Source: CAUPWF01 sp036656795 (GTDB lineage: Bacteria > Bacillota > Clostridia > Lachnospirales > Lachnospiraceae). Taken from it: a DNA stretch of 64,000 bases. How positions within the stretch are numbered: position 1 is the stretch's first letter; the number at the start of each line of letters is the position of its first letter. The translations under genes and the position numbers were made by a program. The stretch lies in the NCBI GenBank assembly GCA_036656795.1, contig JAVXHR010000004.1, positions 45,884 to 109,883 on the forward strand. Reading direction: 5' to 3'. This document shows, piece after piece, positions 52,576-61,418 of the stretch. The notes under the pieces are model-generated. The model searched no databases. It was not told where the DNA came from and saw nothing but the letters and a program-made list of their open reading frames with translations.

Positions 52576-55500
52576 ACCCAGCCACCTCACTCCAGCATAT
52601 GTTTTTGTTGTCAATTTCTGTAACATCTACCGCCACTTCTAAATGGACAGACGTTCCATTTTGATTGATATTCTCTCCTCTCATTAAAAACACTTTCGAT
52701 GTGTTTGGCATATGAAACAATCTAGTATACATCTTTCCTTCTAACATCTTGGACATGTAACAAAATTCACAAGGCTTTGTTCTATGCATTAAAACTTCAT
52801 AACATTTTTTACCTTTGCAGCCTTCCCGACGAACATTCATCAAATTGCAAAGGCTATTGTTGGCATAGATAAGTTCATATGTATCCTTGTCACAGACGTA
52901 GATACAATCATTAATGGCATCTAAAACACTCTCTGTATTATCCATCCACCTGCTAACAGAAGTAATTGTTGATTCCTCACCATAGACGGAGATACTGTTT
53001 CTTCCACGACACTTAGCACTATAAAGTGCCTTATCCGAATTCTGATATAGAATTGCAAAAGAATGTTCTTCTTCGGAAGAAATAGCAATACCCCCTGAAC
53101 ACGTAATCTTAATGTTACCTCCATCAATTGCAACTTGTTCCATACTAATACAAAAGGAACGTACCATCTCCTCTATCGATTCTATATCTGGTATATTAGC
53201 AATAAATACAGCAAACTCATCACCACCCATACGTGCGATAATATCTTCTTTTGTAAAATTAAAATTAAGCTGATTCGCAACTGCACAGATAACCTTATCC
53301 CCATAATCATGCCCATAGGCATCATTAATCTGCTTAAAGTTATCAATATCTATTATCACCATGGCACAAGTTTCTGTTGTTTCCTTTAATCGCTTGGTAA
53401 CCATATCTTCCATACTGATGCGATTAATAAGACCTGTCATCAAATCTGTTTTTATCTGGGCTGACATGATATTGTATTCTTTTACCATTTGTTTAAAACG
53501 ATGGTTTGATTCTAATACATTACTTACTCTACGAGTAACTACCGCCGGAATAAATGGTTTGATAATATAGTCATTTGCCCCCAAAGAAAACGTACTTATT
53601 TGCTGTTCAGGGCTATCATCCGCTGTAATCATAATAACGGGAATTCCACTTAACTCCATCGTATTCTGTTTGTATTTCAAGAATTTTTTTCCATCCATTA
53701 CCGGCATATTTATATCCAAAAGAATAAGATCCACCTGATTGGAATTACTCAATAATATTTCAATTGCCTCTTTTCCATTCTCGGCTTCTAAACAAACAAA
53801 CTGATTCTGTAATATTTTCTTAAGTATGGCACGATTCATTGCGACATCATCCACTATTAATATAGTATGTGACTCAGATTCCTCGGCTAAAATTGACGCC
53901 TTATACTTTTCCAGTTCTGCATCAATTTCTTTACGCATTGTGATATCCGTAAGTTCTCCAATGACAATATGCTTGCCTCCAACTATAGTAACATAGCTTA
54001 GTTTTACTTGAATCCACAATGGTGTTCCATTGGTACGATAACGCATATATTCGCATTCCTTTGGCTCCATCGTCTGTATACATGCATAAAATGTACGTAA
54101 TAAGGGTGCCCGATATAAAGGTTCTAAATCCTCTAGAATATTTGATGACTTTGCAACCAAATCATCATATCCTACCAACGCATAATAGGCTTCATTTACT
54201 CGGACGAGTTCAATCTGATTATCATGAAATTCACAGATAATCGCTGCTTGTAAATTATTATGAAACAACCTCTGCATCTCCTCATTTTGAGAAAACAACT
54301 CGTCATAACGATAATTATTATTATTTTTATTTTCGCTATTATTGCCTAACGAACAACTAATACAAAGTTTCTCATATTCCACCACTGGCATTGGACGTGC
54401 ATAATAATAGCCTTGTACATAATCACAACCTACGCTTCTTAAAAAATCAACCTGCTCAACAGTTTCAGCACCTTCCGCAATCACAGGGATATTAAGCCAT
54501 TTTGCCATACGAATAACAGACGCAATGATATTCTCTCCCCGACCCGGGAATTCGCTCACAGACAAGAAACGCATATCAATTTTCAATACATCAACCATAA
54601 TATCTTTCAGTAAGGATAACGATGAATACCCATTTCCAAAATCATCCATCATAATACTGAATCCATGCCTTTGTAATTGCGCCATCATCTTTTTCATAGC
54701 CATTGGATTATCTGTATATGCACTTTCAGTTAACTCCAAATTCAATAATTTAGGCTCTAACTGGTAACGTTGCACAAGTTCCAACAATGTTTCTGCCAAG
54801 TTTGGATTATAGATATTTACTCGAGAAACATTTACAGATATTGGATATGGTCTAAGTCCTTGAGAAACCCATCGATGAAGGCACTTACATGCCTGTTCCC
54901 ATACATAATAGTCTAACTTTGTAATAAACCCATTTCGCTCAAATACTGGGATAAACTTATCCGGAGAAATGATTCCTTTTTTAGGGTGTATCCATCTAAC
55001 AAGGGCTTCCGCACCACATGGCAAATTAGTATGAATATTATATTTTGGCTGCAGATAAATCTCAAACTGCTCTCGTTCCAAAGCCCCATTCATCTCATTG
55101 GTGATTTCCTGCTCCTTGGTAAGCGTTGCACTCATACTCTCATCATAATAAGCATAAAAATCAACGTAACTCCCCTTACAAGTTTTGGCAGCAAGGGTTG
55201 CCCTGTTGTACATCTCTTCTACCGAAATAGAAAGTTCCCTAATAATATAAATTCCAATCGATGGTACAATGTCATAGTTTAAATTGAATTGCGCCAATGT
55301 TTTCTTAGACTGACGTACTATATCCTCTACTTGATCTCTATTGTAAGGTACACAAAGTGCAACTATATCTGATTCAATTCTTCCATAGGTTGATTTCGCA
55401 CATTTTTTTGCATCTTTTGCCATTTGCTTTGCAATATAAATCAGTAATTTGTCTCCTTCATCCGTTCCAAAAAAAGAATTGATGAGTTGAAAACGATCCA

Positions 55501-56083
55501 CATCAAAGCGCAGAAAGGCAAAACATTCATTTGGATTTTCATCTAATAATTGACGTGTCACATCGAAAAATTTTTTCTTATTATAAAGTCCTGTTAAGAC
55601 ATCATAGTCTGCCAAATATCTCAATTGTTTTAGTGCTGTAAGTTGACTTCGATCAATAGCATTTTTAAGCCGAAATAAGATAATGTCTGCTGCATATGGT
55701 TTGGCAACAAAATCCCACGCTCCAAGGGACAGTGCTTTTCGTTCACTGTCAAGATTTCCGCTCCCTGTCGTTACAACAACCGGTAGATTTTTGTAGCGTT
55801 CATCCTCCTGTAGAGTTTTCAACACCTCATATCCATCCATAATAGGCATAATAAGATCAAGCATAACGGCTGCAATCTCATTGTTATATCTTTCTATCAA
55901 TTCCATTGCGTCCTGCCCATTCTCAGCTTCTAGCACGGTATATTGCGTGGATAATATTTTAGACAAGATACTTCTATTGATAATACTGTCATCAACAACT
56001 AGTATTATTTCCAGAGAATGCATGTTCTCTCCTTCCCGTAACTTTAGATTGCATCTTGTTTGTGTTTCCATATCATCTGCCAT
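52562..56083 (-). CDS. REC-GGDEF-EAL-PAS-REC-GGDEF-PAS cyclic-di-GMP protein
   Basis: 1173 residues. Order (approximate): receiver 23-140 (VVDDSIINR, MLDLIMPIMDG), degenerate GGDEF 155-310 (the site reads GRIESDI), EAL 330-575 with intact motifs (EALVRW, NVSRVN, ELTES, MDDFGNGYSS, AEGAE, VQGYYYARP), PAS 595-725, second receiver 745-865 (LLDINMPVMDG), second GGDEF 885-1050 with intact RMGGDEFAVF, and a C-terminal PAS with C-x10-C-x2-C. It can therefore probably both break (EAL) and make (second GGDEF) cyclic-di-GMP, gated by two phosphorylation sites. It is the only receiver-output protein of the operon and the likely target of the three kinases. The ATG at 56083 has GGGGG 7 bases upstream. 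Confidence 0.9.
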   Translation of the reverse strand: MADDMETQTRCNLKLREGENMHSLEIILVVDDSIINRSILSKILSTQYTVLEAENGQDAMELIERYNNEIAAVMLDLIMPIMDGYEVLKTLQEDERYKNLPVVVTTGSGNLDSERKALSLGAWDFVAKPYAADIILFRLKNAIDRSQLTALKQLRYLADYDVLTGLYNKKKFFDVTRQLLDENPNECFAFLRFDVDRFQLINSFFGTDEGDKLLIYIAKQMAKDAKKCAKSTYGRIESDIVALCVPYNRDQVEDIVRQSKKTLAQFNLNYDIVPSIGIYIIRELSISVEEMYNRATLAAKTCKGSYVDFYAYYDESMSATLTKEQEITNEMNGALEREQFEIYLQPKYNIHTNLPCGAEALVRWIHPKKGIISPDKFIPVFERNGFITKLDYYVWEQACKCLHRWVSQGLRPYPISVNVSRVNIYNPNLAETLLELVQRYQLEPKLLNLELTESAYTDNPMAMKKMMAQLQRHGFSIMMDDFGNGYSSLSLLKDIMVDVLKIDMRFLSVSEFPGRGENIIASVIRMAKWLNIPVIAEGAETVEQVDFLRSVGCDYVQGYYYARPMPVVEYEKLCISCSLGNNSENKNNNNYRYDELFSQNEEMQRLFHNNLQAAIICEFHDNQIELVRVNEAYYALVGYDDLVAKSSNILEDLEPLYRAPLLRTFYACIQTMEPKECEYMRYRTNGTPLWIQVKLSYVTIVGGKHIVIGELTDITMRKEIDAELEKYKASILAEESESHTILIVDDVAMNRAILKKILQNQFVCLEAENGKEAIEILLSNSNQVDLILLDINMPVMDGKKFLKYKQNTMELSGIPVIMITADDSPEQQISTFSLGANDYIIKPFIPAVVTRRVSNVLESNHRFKQMVKEYNIMSAQIKTDLMTGLINRISMEDMVTKRLKETTETCAMVIIDIDNFKQINDAYGHDYGDKVICAVANQLNFNFTKEDIIARMGGDEFAVFIANIPDIESIEEMVRSFCISMEQVAIDGGNIKITCSGGIAISSEEEHSFAILYQNSDKALYSAKCRGRNSISVYGEESTITSVSRWMDNTESVLDAINDCIYVCDKDTYELIYANNSLCNLMNVRREGCKGKKCYEVLMHRTKPCEFCYMSKMLEGKMYTRLFHMPNTSKVFLMRGENINQNGTSVHLEVAVDVTEIDNKNICWSEVAGYGEK

Positions 56084-56183
56084 ATCATATCCCCCTTGTA
56101 AATTGGCCACCTCGTGCATCGAATGAAGAATTATTTACATACATATGACTATTGCCTAATTGTAAATATATCGTGTGCCATAT

Positions 56184-58070
56184 CTATGGTTTACAGACTA
56201 TAAAGCGATTATCCCCACTTGGCGATATTGTCTTTTCTTTTTGAATCACATTGGATAATAACTCACTGATTTTTATATGGGTATCTTCTACTGTCTCTAT
56301 ATATTTCTTAGCAACACTTCCATCCATAATGGCAACCGTATATGTTTTTTCAGGATCGATTTCTTTTCCATCTTCTGTAGTGATTTTTCGTATACGCTTT
56401 CCTGGCTCAGCAGCGGGTGCGTATTCCATACGTAACCCCGAAAAATAGTAGAACCAGCCACCAACCCCATGATCTATTTGAACCGTGTATTCTATTGCAC
56501 GTTTCAAACCAGCTCCGGACATGGTCACTTTTTGTAATTCGCCGGCTTCTCCATTCTTTGTATCGGGCATCAGACGCTGTATATCCGTTGTTGTAATATC
56601 CCCTTTGTACAACTTTGAACAAAGTCCCTTTCCATTGTACAAACCATCTTTGCCATTATCTAAGAATAGAGCAATTTCACAACCACTTTTATCCCTCATT
56701 GCATCTGTCAAAAAATTTCCTGTCTCCATAATTGAAAAATCAGCCTTTGCCGTACCCAGTACTGCAGGTTTGGCTTCTTTAGATGGCTCATGATTCGCCT
56801 TGTCCACCATTTGAATCACCTCATCTGCTGTCAATGTTCCGCTCACCATACCGGCAAGCCCTTCACGTAACGCACCTTGACCATATTGAAGTTCCGGAAA
56901 GATCGCACATCGTCCATGTTCCAGTGCTGGTAAAAGTGGCCTGATTTCCGGTACGTCAGGAGGCGGCATATTATTTAAACTCGAATACATACCACCGGTG
57001 TCACCTGCCAATGCCAACTGCCCTTCCTGAGTGCTGATATATTCCATAATTTGCATCACTAAATCATATTTTTCTTTATGTTTTACTTCCTCCAGATGTT
57101 TATTTAACCCAATATAGCAAACAGGATAAAGTCTTGCCCAATCACTGTCTAAACCTGGATTAAAAAATGGCATAAGTGCAAACTCATCTGTGGAGCCTGT
57201 CATATCTTCACCCATACGCGATAGTAGGACTGAATCTTCCACCATTGCACATTGTCGACGAAACAACATGCGTTCACGTTCTGCATATGTGATATTCAAG
57301 TCCTCTTTTTTTAAAATCCCCGACTGAATCAATAATTGGAATGTATCCAGTGCCGGGCGAAAATGTTCACCAAAACTACCTTGCCCATGATTATAATCGT
57401 GAATCCACTGTGTATCCTTTGGTGTACTATAACAACTTGCATAACCATACCCTGTAAATGCCGTATCAAGCACTTCCAGATTGCCAAGTCCTAACTGTAA
57501 AGAACGTATTCCATCTGCCTCAATGCTTTGACACAATGCAATAAATCCTTCGAAATCTTTTGGAACCTCCCAGCCTTTTTCTGCAAAAAGAGTCTTGTTA
57601 TAGACAATTCCCCGTATCTGTGCCGGTCCCGGAAGATAATACAACTTTCCTTCACTAGATATCTCATTAAGACTGACTGTATTATATTTCCCTGTAAAAG
57701 ACATGCCCGAAAGATCCATAAGTCGCTTCTCACAATACCGTTTGCCCACTTCATGAGGCCATGTCATTACAATATCCGGCAAATCATCATGCTCCATTCT
57801 TGCCTCATATTCTGCCAATCCACTATTAGAAGTGTAATTCCCTATCTGTATAATATCAATATTAGGAAACTTCTCTTCCACAGCAGCCTCAAAGGTCTGA
57901 ATTGAAAAAGCATATTTTGTTAAAATGGTAATAGGTGTTCTTTCTTCTGAGACAATTTTCTGTGTAAGTATCTCCTCTGAATAGATAACCTCTTCTTTTT
58001 TTACACATGCCACAAATAGTGTGAACATAATGCAGATCAAGAGCATTGCTTTCCAAAGATTTTTCTTCAT
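56184..58070 (-). CDS. Lipoprotein: ABC solute-binding domain fused to a 5'-nucleotidase C-terminal domain
   Basis: 628 residues. Signal peptide ending in lipobox FVAC. Residues about 45-430 form an SBP_bac_1-like domain (TILTKYAFSIQTFEAAVEEK, DLPDIVMTWPHEVGK, KLYYLPGPAQIRGIVYNKTL, MEYISTQEGQLALAG). Residues about 450-615 match the 5'-nucleotidase C-terminal domain: METGNFLTDAMRDKSGCEIAL, YKGDITTTDIQRLMPDTKN, LQKVTMSGAGLKRAIEYTV, YYFSGLRMEYAP, PEKTYTVAIMDG. The N-terminal metallophosphatase domain of real 5'-nucleotidases is missing, so catalysis is unlikely. It lies 5 bases after the Cache-GGDEF-EAL gene and probably presents a ligand to that sensor. No permease or ATPase is nearby. Confidence 0.8.
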   Translation of the reverse strand: MKKNLWKAMLLICIMFTLFVACVKKEEVIYSEEILTQKIVSEERTPITILTKYAFSIQTFEAAVEEKFPNIDIIQIGNYTSNSGLAEYEARMEHDDLPDIVMTWPHEVGKRYCEKRLMDLSGMSFTGKYNTVSLNEISSEGKLYYLPGPAQIRGIVYNKTLFAEKGWEVPKDFEGFIALCQSIEADGIRSLQLGLGNLEVLDTAFTGYGYASCYSTPKDTQWIHDYNHGQGSFGEHFRPALDTFQLLIQSGILKKEDLNITYAERERMLFRRQCAMVEDSVLLSRMGEDMTGSTDEFALMPFFNPGLDSDWARLYPVCYIGLNKHLEEVKHKEKYDLVMQIMEYISTQEGQLALAGDTGGMYSSLNNMPPPDVPEIRPLLPALEHGRCAIFPELQYGQGALREGLAGMVSGTLTADEVIQMVDKANHEPSKEAKPAVLGTAKADFSIMETGNFLTDAMRDKSGCEIALFLDNGKDGLYNGKGLCSKLYKGDITTTDIQRLMPDTKNGEAGELQKVTMSGAGLKRAIEYTVQIDHGVGGWFYYFSGLRMEYAPAAEPGKRIRKITTEDGKEIDPEKTYTVAIMDGSVAKKYIETVEDTHIKISELLSNVIQKEKTISPSGDNRFIVCKP

Positions 58071-58075
58071 CTTTA

Positions 58076-60379
58076 TTAGTCCTCCTTCGGCATCAACTTT
58101 TCAATACTAAAACCAAAGGTAAGTTTTTCAAATTCTTCAATTGGCATCGGTTTTGCAAAATAGTAGCCCTGTATATAATCACACTGTAACTTTTTAAGCA
58201 TATCTACCTGCTCACGCTCCTCTATTCCCTCAGCAACTGTACACATATGTAAATCTTGAGCCATTGTTATAATACTACCAACCACCGATTTTGTCCGCTC
58301 TATACTCCCTGTCCCTGATTGAAAAAATATTCTGTCCAGCTTCAGCGTATCTACCGGAATTTCTCGTATCAAGTTAAGAGATGAATAACCACTTCCAAAA
58401 TCGTCCATTGAACAACCAAATCCAATCGACCGAATTTCACGTATTACTTCTGACAACGCTTCCACATCTTCAAATACTGCACTTTCCGTCAGCTCAATCT
58501 CTAACATCTCCAACGGCAGATGGTACTTTCTTGCTATCCGTCGATATTCATCTAAGAAATTTGGTGACTTCATATGCACACGTGAACAATTCACCGAGAT
58601 TTTTAAAAGTGGCAGTCCTTTTTGTCCCCAGTTTTCCAACATAAGACATACCTCTTCAAACACAAACAAATCTATCTTCTCCACAAACCCATTCTTTTCA
58701 AATAACGGAATAAATTCATCTGGATATATCATTCCCTCTTCAGAATCATTCCAACGCACCAACGCCTCTGCACCACCAACAGTCTCTTTTTGTGTATGGT
58801 ATTTGGGTTGTAGATACACCTCAAATGCATGTGATGCAAGTGCATCTTCCATCTTGTCCTCTAGATGTTTTTCCCGAATTAAAATCCGTCGTACGCTTTC
58901 ATCATAGATGGTATATCGTATTTTATTGCTTTGTATAGACGTTCCTTCAGACAAAGATAATTTTGCTCTGTCAATCATATGTGATAGTGGAATCTTCAAG
59001 TTATCAATGATAAATACGCCATATTCCACTGTATAGGCTATTCTTATTGCTCTTTGCTCCATTTCATAACAAGCACATTCTTTTTTCCATAAATTAAAGC
59101 GCTCTACAAGTTCTGTTTCCGTCTTATATCTCAATAACAGACAAAAATTATCCGCAAACTGTCTGCCCATATATTCTTCTTCTGTCAAATCTGCCGTGAT
59201 TACACGATTAATGACACAAAGAATTTCATTACAAGCTTTCGTTCCAAACTGCTCATTCAACAATTTAAACTTTTCAATATTCATATAAATCATACAGTAT
59301 GATGCCGGCTCAATTCTTTTGTCCAATTGACTCTTTGCATCTTCATAAAACTTTTGAATGGTATTACCACCTGTAATTGGATCTATATATGCAATTCTCT
59401 CAAGAGAACGTTTATGCCTATAAAATGACATCGTTAACATCAGCAACAATATGCCAAAAGCAAGGGTAATGCAACTACACAATAATAAAGTTATATTCAT
59501 CAGAACCTCAGATTTGGCATTGACTACCGAAACTGGAACAATAGTTAATAAACTCCATTCTTGTGATGTAAGTGGTATATAGGACATATACTTTCGTACT
59601 CCGTCCAACGTATAGGTCACCATACCACTTTTTCCCTCTGCAATATCTTCTTTTAACTTTTCAAAATGACTGTTCTCATTCATCTGTGCTCGTGCAATGG
59701 AATTCAAAATGTTATATCCACTTTGTTCCGCCTTTATTGAACTGGAACGAACCACTACTGAACCATCTCGTTTGATAATATGTGCATATGCCTCTCCACC
59801 AAATGCTGTCATAGACAAGATTTGGTCAAATGTCGAAAGATCATAGCTGGAAGCAATCGCACTGATTTCAACACCGTCTAATGTAATTCCTTGCACCGGA
59901 ATAGCAAAGATCACACTATCCTTACCATCTATTACCACTGTAGATGACATTGCTTCCTTTTGATCAATAATAACATCACGCAAAAAGCTTTCATTGCTCA
60001 GCATAATAGAATGACCACTGCTATCAAATGCAATCCCTTTTGCATCAACTAGATAAAGATGCTCATATTCCCAATATTCATGTCGATTCAAAGATATCTC
60101 TTGCAGTTGTTCAAAACGATCCACTTTTGACTCTTGTATCACCATAGTAATGGTATCTAATAAAGAAAAATTATCCTTAATAATACGACTTGCATTATCC
60201 CCAAGCAGCTTAGAGATTTCCTGTAAGTAACCACTACTTTCTTCTTTTACTGTTTTTTGAAGTTGAATATAATATTGAAAACACCCAACTCCCATCAACA
60301 CGCAGATAAGTGTAAATGCTGAAAGAATCATAGGTAAAACATAGCGACCCTTTGCCCCTTGTGTGTTTTTCGCTTTCAT
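58076..60379 (-). CDS. Membrane Cache-GGDEF-EAL protein (probable cyclic-di-GMP phosphodiesterase)
   Basis: 767 residues. Membrane segment about 15-37, an outside Cache-type sensor domain (about 40-285), a second membrane segment (about 295-318), a GGDEF domain whose site is degraded (RQFADNF in place of GGDEF), and an EAL domain (about 510-755) with intact motifs: EALVRW, NCSRVH, ELTES, MDDFGSGYSS, DTLKLDR, AEGIE and IQGYYFAKP. It should break cyclic-di-GMP in response to an outside ligand. First gene of the operon, with its own promoter and operator-like palindrome. An adjoining lipoprotein gene follows after 5 bases. Confidence 0.9.
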   Translation of the reverse strand: MKAKNTQGAKGRYVLPMILSAFTLICVLMGVGCFQYYIQLQKTVKEESSGYLQEISKLLGDNASRIIKDNFSLLDTITMVIQESKVDRFEQLQEISLNRHEYWEYEHLYLVDAKGIAFDSSGHSIMLSNESFLRDVIIDQKEAMSSTVVIDGKDSVIFAIPVQGITLDGVEISAIASSYDLSTFDQILSMTAFGGEAYAHIIKRDGSVVVRSSSIKAEQSGYNILNSIARAQMNENSHFEKLKEDIAEGKSGMVTYTLDGVRKYMSYIPLTSQEWSLLTIVPVSVVNAKSEVLMNITLLLCSCITLAFGILLLMLTMSFYRHKRSLERIAYIDPITGGNTIQKFYEDAKSQLDKRIEPASYCMIYMNIEKFKLLNEQFGTKACNEILCVINRVITADLTEEEYMGRQFADNFCLLLRYKTETELVERFNLWKKECACYEMEQRAIRIAYTVEYGVFIIDNLKIPLSHMIDRAKLSLSEGTSIQSNKIRYTIYDESVRRILIREKHLEDKMEDALASHAFEVYLQPKYHTQKETVGGAEALVRWNDSEEGMIYPDEFIPLFEKNGFVEKIDLFVFEEVCLMLENWGQKGLPLLKISVNCSRVHMKSPNFLDEYRRIARKYHLPLEMLEIELTESAVFEDVEALSEVIREIRSIGFGCSMDDFGSGYSSLNLIREIPVDTLKLDRIFFQSGTGSIERTKSVVGSIITMAQDLHMCTVAEGIEEREQVDMLKKLQCDYIQGYYFAKPMPIEEFEKLTFGFSIEKLMPKED

Positions 60380-60449
60380 AAACTACCCCTTGTCTGTAAT
60401 GCAATTAAATGTGAACCCAAAACAGAAATCACAATATACATATATCCCT

Positions 60450-60478
60450 AGTATACCTTGAAAATGATTACTTTTCAA
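60450..60478 (-). promoter_or_regulatory. Promoter with overlapping palindromic operator, signalling operon
   Basis: On the minus strand TTGAAA (60473-60478) and TATACT (60450-60455) are 17 bases apart. The interval 60458-60478 is a perfect interrupted palindrome TTGAAAA-N7-TTTTCAA overlapping the -35 and spacer, a typical repressor or activator site. It lies about 70 bases upstream of the first start codon. Confidence 0.65.
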
Positions 60479-60524
60479 CAATAAAACGGTTTTGGTCATT
60501 TCACAATCTCACCAAACAATTTTT

Positions 60525-60950
60525 TTAAAGTAAATTTTCAGGACCAAATCCAAAAGGGAATAGCTCACTTATTGTTTTCACCTGATAATCATCTACTCCA
60601 TTGGCCATAATCACCTCTATATCTGTACCAAACTCGTAGATAAACTGTCGACAAACACCACACGGTCCGATCGGTGTCTTTGTATTCCTGACACCCTCCA
60701 CAGGTCCCCCAACAATTGCAATAGCATCAAATGCACGTTCCCCTTCTGAAACAGCTTTTAATATTGCAACCCGCTCTGCACAGGTTGTTGGCGTATAAGA
60801 TACAGATTCAATATTACAGCCTGTATAAATTTTACCACTTTTTGTAAGTAATGCCGCTCCCACCATAAAATGTGAATATGGAGAATACGAATATGTTCTC
60901 GCTTTTATAGCCCGTTCAATAAGTTCTACATATACCTTATTATTTTCCAT
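60525..60950 (-). CDS. cdd: Cytidine deaminase
   Basis: 141 residues. Zinc and catalytic motifs TTCAERVAILKAV and GPCGVCRQFIYEF are intact; MVGAALLTKSGKIYTGCNIE is typical. It converts cytidine and deoxycytidine to the uridine forms in nucleoside salvage. It ends just upstream of the signalling operon promoter and is 12 bases after the YkvA-like gene. Confidence 0.95.
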   Translation of the reverse strand: MENNKVYVELIERAIKARTYSYSPYSHFMVGAALLTKSGKIYTGCNIESVSYTPTTCAERVAILKAVSEGERAFDAIAIVGGPVEGVRNTKTPIGPCGVCRQFIYEFGTDIEVIMANGVDDYQVKTISELFPFGFGPENLL

Positions 60951-60962
60951 AATCTTCTCTCC

Positions 60963-61340
60963 TCATAATCTTACCTTTCCAATCATCTTAATCATTAAAC
61001 ATATAATTAATATCCATACGAATATAATCGGAATCGCAAAATACCATTTCTTTGGTTTTCCATCTTCCCATAGATGTTCAGCTTGTTTACGACATTGTTC
61101 AAAAACCTCCCGCGGAATCGTCTTCACTGTCAGTGCAACAAGCATTGGTAAGATAACCACATCGTCCAAATACCCTAGGACGGGAATAAAATCAGGAATT
61201 AAGTCAATGGGTGACAATGCATATCCCACGGTAATACCTGCTAGAATTTTTGTAATCAGAGGGGTGTCTTTTCTTCCAAATGCAATGAATACGGCAGGAA
61301 TATCCGTTTTGAGTTTCTTTGCCTGTTCTCTTAAGTTCAT
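60963..61340 (-). CDS. YkvA-family protein (DUF1232)
   Basis: 125 residues with the DUF1232 core GYALSPIDLIPDFIPVLGYL, then DDVVILPMLVALTVK, and a C-terminal membrane segment (about 101-118). Function unknown. No clear ribosome site beyond AAATCAATG-like context; the start is the first ATG of the frame. Same strand as cdd. Confidence 0.83.
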   Translation of the reverse strand: MNLREQAKKLKTDIPAVFIAFGRKDTPLITKILAGITVGYALSPIDLIPDFIPVLGYLDDVVILPMLVALTVKTIPREVFEQCRKQAEHLWEDGKPKKWYFAIPIIFVWILIICLMIKMIGKVRL

Positions 61341-61418
61341 TGATTTATAGTAATCTCCAATCTTGAAATTTGATTTTAGTATCCTTGTTTTTAATCTTTT
61401 TCATCGCTTTTTGAATCT

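Noticed and set aside
56084..56183. Internal promoter between the lipoprotein and REC-GGDEF-EAL genes
   Set aside because: The 100-base gap has AT-rich boxes but no -35/-10 pair with proper spacing, so I keep one operon.
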